The notes beneath the pieces were generated by a model, which was not told the DNA's origin, searched no databases, and saw only the letters and a list, made by a program, of their open reading frames with translations. From Actinomycetes bacterium (lineage in GTDB: Bacteria; Actinomycetota; Acidimicrobiia; Acidimicrobiales; UBA8190), in contig JAJZYI010000174.1 of the NCBI GenBank assembly GCA_021798135.1, positions 1 through 7,426 of the forward strand: DNA of 7,426 nt. Reading direction: 5' to 3'. A program made the position numbers and the translations under genes. Shown here one piece after another: positions 6,217 to 7,426 of the stretch. Numbering within the stretch: the first letter of the stretch is position 1; each line of letters begins with the position of its first letter.

Positions 6217-7314
6217 TCAGGACAGCAGCACCAGGTCGTCGCGGTGGACGACCTCGCCGCCGCTGCCGGGGAGCTCCGTGGTCCGCCGGCCCGCCCAGTC
6301 ACGGATCTGGTCGGCACCCAGCCGGGCCAGGCCCTTGGCGAACACGGCGCCGTCGGCGCCGGCGATCTCGACGGCGGCGTCGGTGTCGAAGCGACCGTCG
6401 ACCTGCAGCACCCCGGCGGGCAGCAGCGAGGCGTCGCGCTCGCGCAGGGCGCGGCGGGCCCCGTCGTCGACCACCAGCCGGCCCGCCGGAGCGACGGCGA
6501 AGGCGATCCAGAGCTTGCGAGCCGGCAGGCGCCGGGAACGGGCGTGGAAGACCGTGCCGACGCCCGCCTCGCCGGCGACGGCGGCGGCGAGCACCCGGGG
6601 TCGCGCCGCATCGGCGATCACCGTGCGGACGCCCGACCAGCTGGCGATGCGGGCCGCGCCGAGCTTGGCCGCCATGCCCCCGCTGCCCACGTCGGAGCCG
6701 GTGCCGCCCGCCGCCGCCTCCAGGGCGTGGTCGATCTCGGCGACCTCCTCGATGAGCGACGCCTCGGCGTCGAGCCGGGGATCGGCGGTGAACAGGCCGG
6801 CCGTGTCGGTGAGCAGGACGAGCACGTCGGCGGCGACCAGGTGGGCCACGAGCGCAGCCAGCCGGTCGTTGTCGCCGAAGCGGATCTCGTCGTCGGACGT
6901 GGCGTCGTTCTCGTTCACGACGGGGACGACCCCCATGTCGAGGAGGGTGGCGAGGGTGCGGCGAGCGTGCAGGTACTGCTGGCGGTGGCCGAAGTCGAGC
7001 GGCGCGAGCAGGATCTGGCCGACCGCCGTCCCCGACCGGGCGAAGGCGTCGTCGTACACGCGCATCAGGCGGTGCTGGCCGACCGCTGCCGCCGCCTGTA
7101 GCACGGCGGGATCGGTCGGGCGCGGGCCGCCGCCCAGCGCGTCCCAGCCGGTCGCCACCGCACCGGAGGTCACCACCACGACCTGGTGGCCACGGTCGCG
7201 CAGCTCCCCCACCTCGGTGCACAGCTTGGCCACCGCCGTCGCGTCGACACCGCCGCCGGCCGCCGTGACCGACGACGAGCCGATCTTCACCACCACGGTC
7301 GCCGAGGCCGTCAC
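6217..7314 (-). CDS. proB: Glutamate 5-kinase with C-terminal PUA domain
   Basis: ProB phosphorylates glutamate with ATP to gamma-glutamyl phosphate, the first and normally proline-inhibited step of proline synthesis. From GTG 7314 the protein has 365 residues (E. coli 367) and its key positions fall on E. coli numbering: K10 in VVVKIGSS, S50 in VVTSGAV, N134 and D137 in VVNENDAT, N149 in FGDNDRL, K217 in GGMAAKLGA. D107 and E143, linked to proline feedback inhibition in E. coli, are also kept, so feedback control is likely (inference). The amino-acid kinase domain spans about 5-260 and a PUA domain about 268-355. The frame continues upstream to a GTG at 7386 and on to the window edge. That extension is a low-complexity product of the tandem repeat, so 7314 is preferred. 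No good ribosome-binding site is seen before it; coupling to an upstream gene is likely. Confidence 0.95.
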   Translation of the reverse strand: MTASATVVVKIGSSSVTAAGGGVDATAVAKLCTEVGELRDRGHQVVVVTSGAVATGWDALGGGPRPTDPAVLQAAAAVGQHRLMRVYDDAFARSGTAVGQILLAPLDFGHRQQYLHARRTLATLLDMGVVPVVNENDATSDDEIRFGDNDRLAALVAHLVAADVLVLLTDTAGLFTADPRLDAEASLIEEVAEIDHALEAAAGGTGSDVGSGGMAAKLGAARIASWSGVRTVIADAARPRVLAAAVAGEAGVGTVFHARSRRLPARKLWIAFAVAPAGRLVVDDGARRALRERDASLLPAGVLQVDGRFDTDAAVEIAGADGAVFAKGLARLGADQIRDWAGRRTTELPGSGGEVVHRDDLVLLS

Positions 7315-7384
7315 GGGGCCACGCCCGGTCGCCGCGGCCGCCACGGGGCCACCACGGTCGCCGAGGCCGTCACGGGGCCACGCC
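7290..7384 (-). repeat. 29/30-bp x3 tandem repeat over the proB start
   Basis: A perfect 36-bp direct repeat occupies 7290-7325 and 7349-7384 (offset 59 bp). The 23 bp between them are a slightly diverged third copy, so units lie at about 7292-7320, 7321-7350 and 7351-7379. On the - strand, units one and three contain GTGACGGCCTCGGCGACCGT, which in the copy nearest the gene encodes the first residues of ProB (start 7314). The upstream copy places the same GTG at 7373 but in a different frame, because 59 is not a multiple of three. Confidence 0.92.
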
Positions 7385-7426
7385 ACCCGTGCGGCCGTCC
7401 GCCGTGCCCCCGGGCGCGGCGCCGCC
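7370..7426 (-). CDS. Possible 3' end of an upstream gene
   Basis: Reading the - strand from the window edge, one frame gives 18 residues (GGAAPGGTADGRTGGVAP) and then TGA at 7370-7372, inside the repeat. It could be the tail of the gene before proB. A second frame runs to a TGA at 7311-7313 that overlaps the proB GTG as GTGA and also ends in GVAP. The upstream gene could use either frame, and too little is visible to choose or to name it. In many actinobacteria the gene upstream of proB is obg, but nothing here shows that. Confidence 0.2.
   Translation of the reverse strand, partial: GGAAPGGTADGRTGGVAP

Larger units (their letters stand above)
1620..7314 (-). other. Predicted operon proB-proA-moxR-VWA-phosphatase
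   Basis: Five genes run in the same direction with a 109-bp gap, a 4-bp GTGA overlap, a 17-bp gap and a 4-bp ATGA overlap. The last three joints are tight enough to expect one transcript and translational coupling; the proB-proA gap is wider but shows no clear promoter. The cluster ends at a convergent gene. From memory, M. tuberculosis also has proA followed by a MoxR-like and a VWA gene (Rv2427c-Rv2425c), so the order seems to be an old actinobacterial arrangement. Confidence 0.75.

Noticed and set aside
4827..6755. Long + strand open frame of 642 codons
   Set aside because: It runs antisense across proA and into proB, is rich in Arg/Gly/His/Pro, and is explained by the lack of AT-rich stop codons in high-GC DNA.
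7290..7384. CRISPR-like array
   Set aside because: The 36-bp repeats are separated by a diverged copy of the same unit rather than a unique spacer, and the region overlaps the proB coding start. It is a tandem repeat.
7315..7386. N-terminal extension of ProB from the GTG at 7386
   Set aside because: The 24 extra residues come from the tandem repeat. The start at 7314 places K10, S50, N134, D137, N149 and K217 on E. coli positions.

Overview
The window is very G+C-rich DNA with strong G/C preference at third codon positions. It looks like an actinobacterial chromosome. The secreted-protein repeat (GYWxVASDGGIFxFxxPFYGSMGG) and the gene order proB-proA-MoxR-VWA point to Actinomycetota, and I lean to an Acidimicrobiia-like lineage. 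That is inference from gene content, not a measured placement.

Layout. On the + strand, positions 3-1505 hold the C-terminal 500 residues of a secreted modular protein. It has a Gly/Ser/Thr linker, six repeats of about 41 residues, and a GH25-type lysozyme-like domain that keeps its three acidic active-site positions. Its 5' end lies outside the window. A 114-bp convergent intergenic region (1506-1619) contains two GC-rich hairpins, which may serve as terminators.

Everything else reads on the - strand as one compact cluster. Its transcription order is proB (start 7314), proA (start 6107), a MoxR/CoxD-type AAA+ ATPase (GTG start 4869), a CoxE-type VWA protein (start 3736) and a histidine-phosphatase (phosphoglycerate-mutase-like) protein (start 2306). 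proA/moxR share a GTGA overlap, moxR/VWA are 17 bp apart, and VWA/phosphatase share an ATGA overlap. This suggests one transcript and translational coupling.

How the genes work together. ProB and ProA carry out the first two steps of proline synthesis, from glutamate to glutamate-5-semialdehyde. The MoxR and VWA proteins form a classical ATPase/metal-binding-adaptor pair, thought to remodel or insert cofactors into client proteins. No CO dehydrogenase or other obvious client is present in the window. The phosphatase substrate cannot be read from sequence.

The main oddities are three short tandem repeats. A 27-bp x3 array lies inside the AAA+ core of the MoxR protein. A 29/30-bp x3 array duplicates the start region of proB, including its GTG-A stop/start motif. 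A 24-bp repeat sits between proB and proA. I see no RNA genes, CRISPR arrays, insertion sequences or phage genes. Apart from the repeats, the window looks like ordinary chromosomal housekeeping DNA beside a cell-surface gene. I do not see convincing evidence of an undescribed defence or mobile system.
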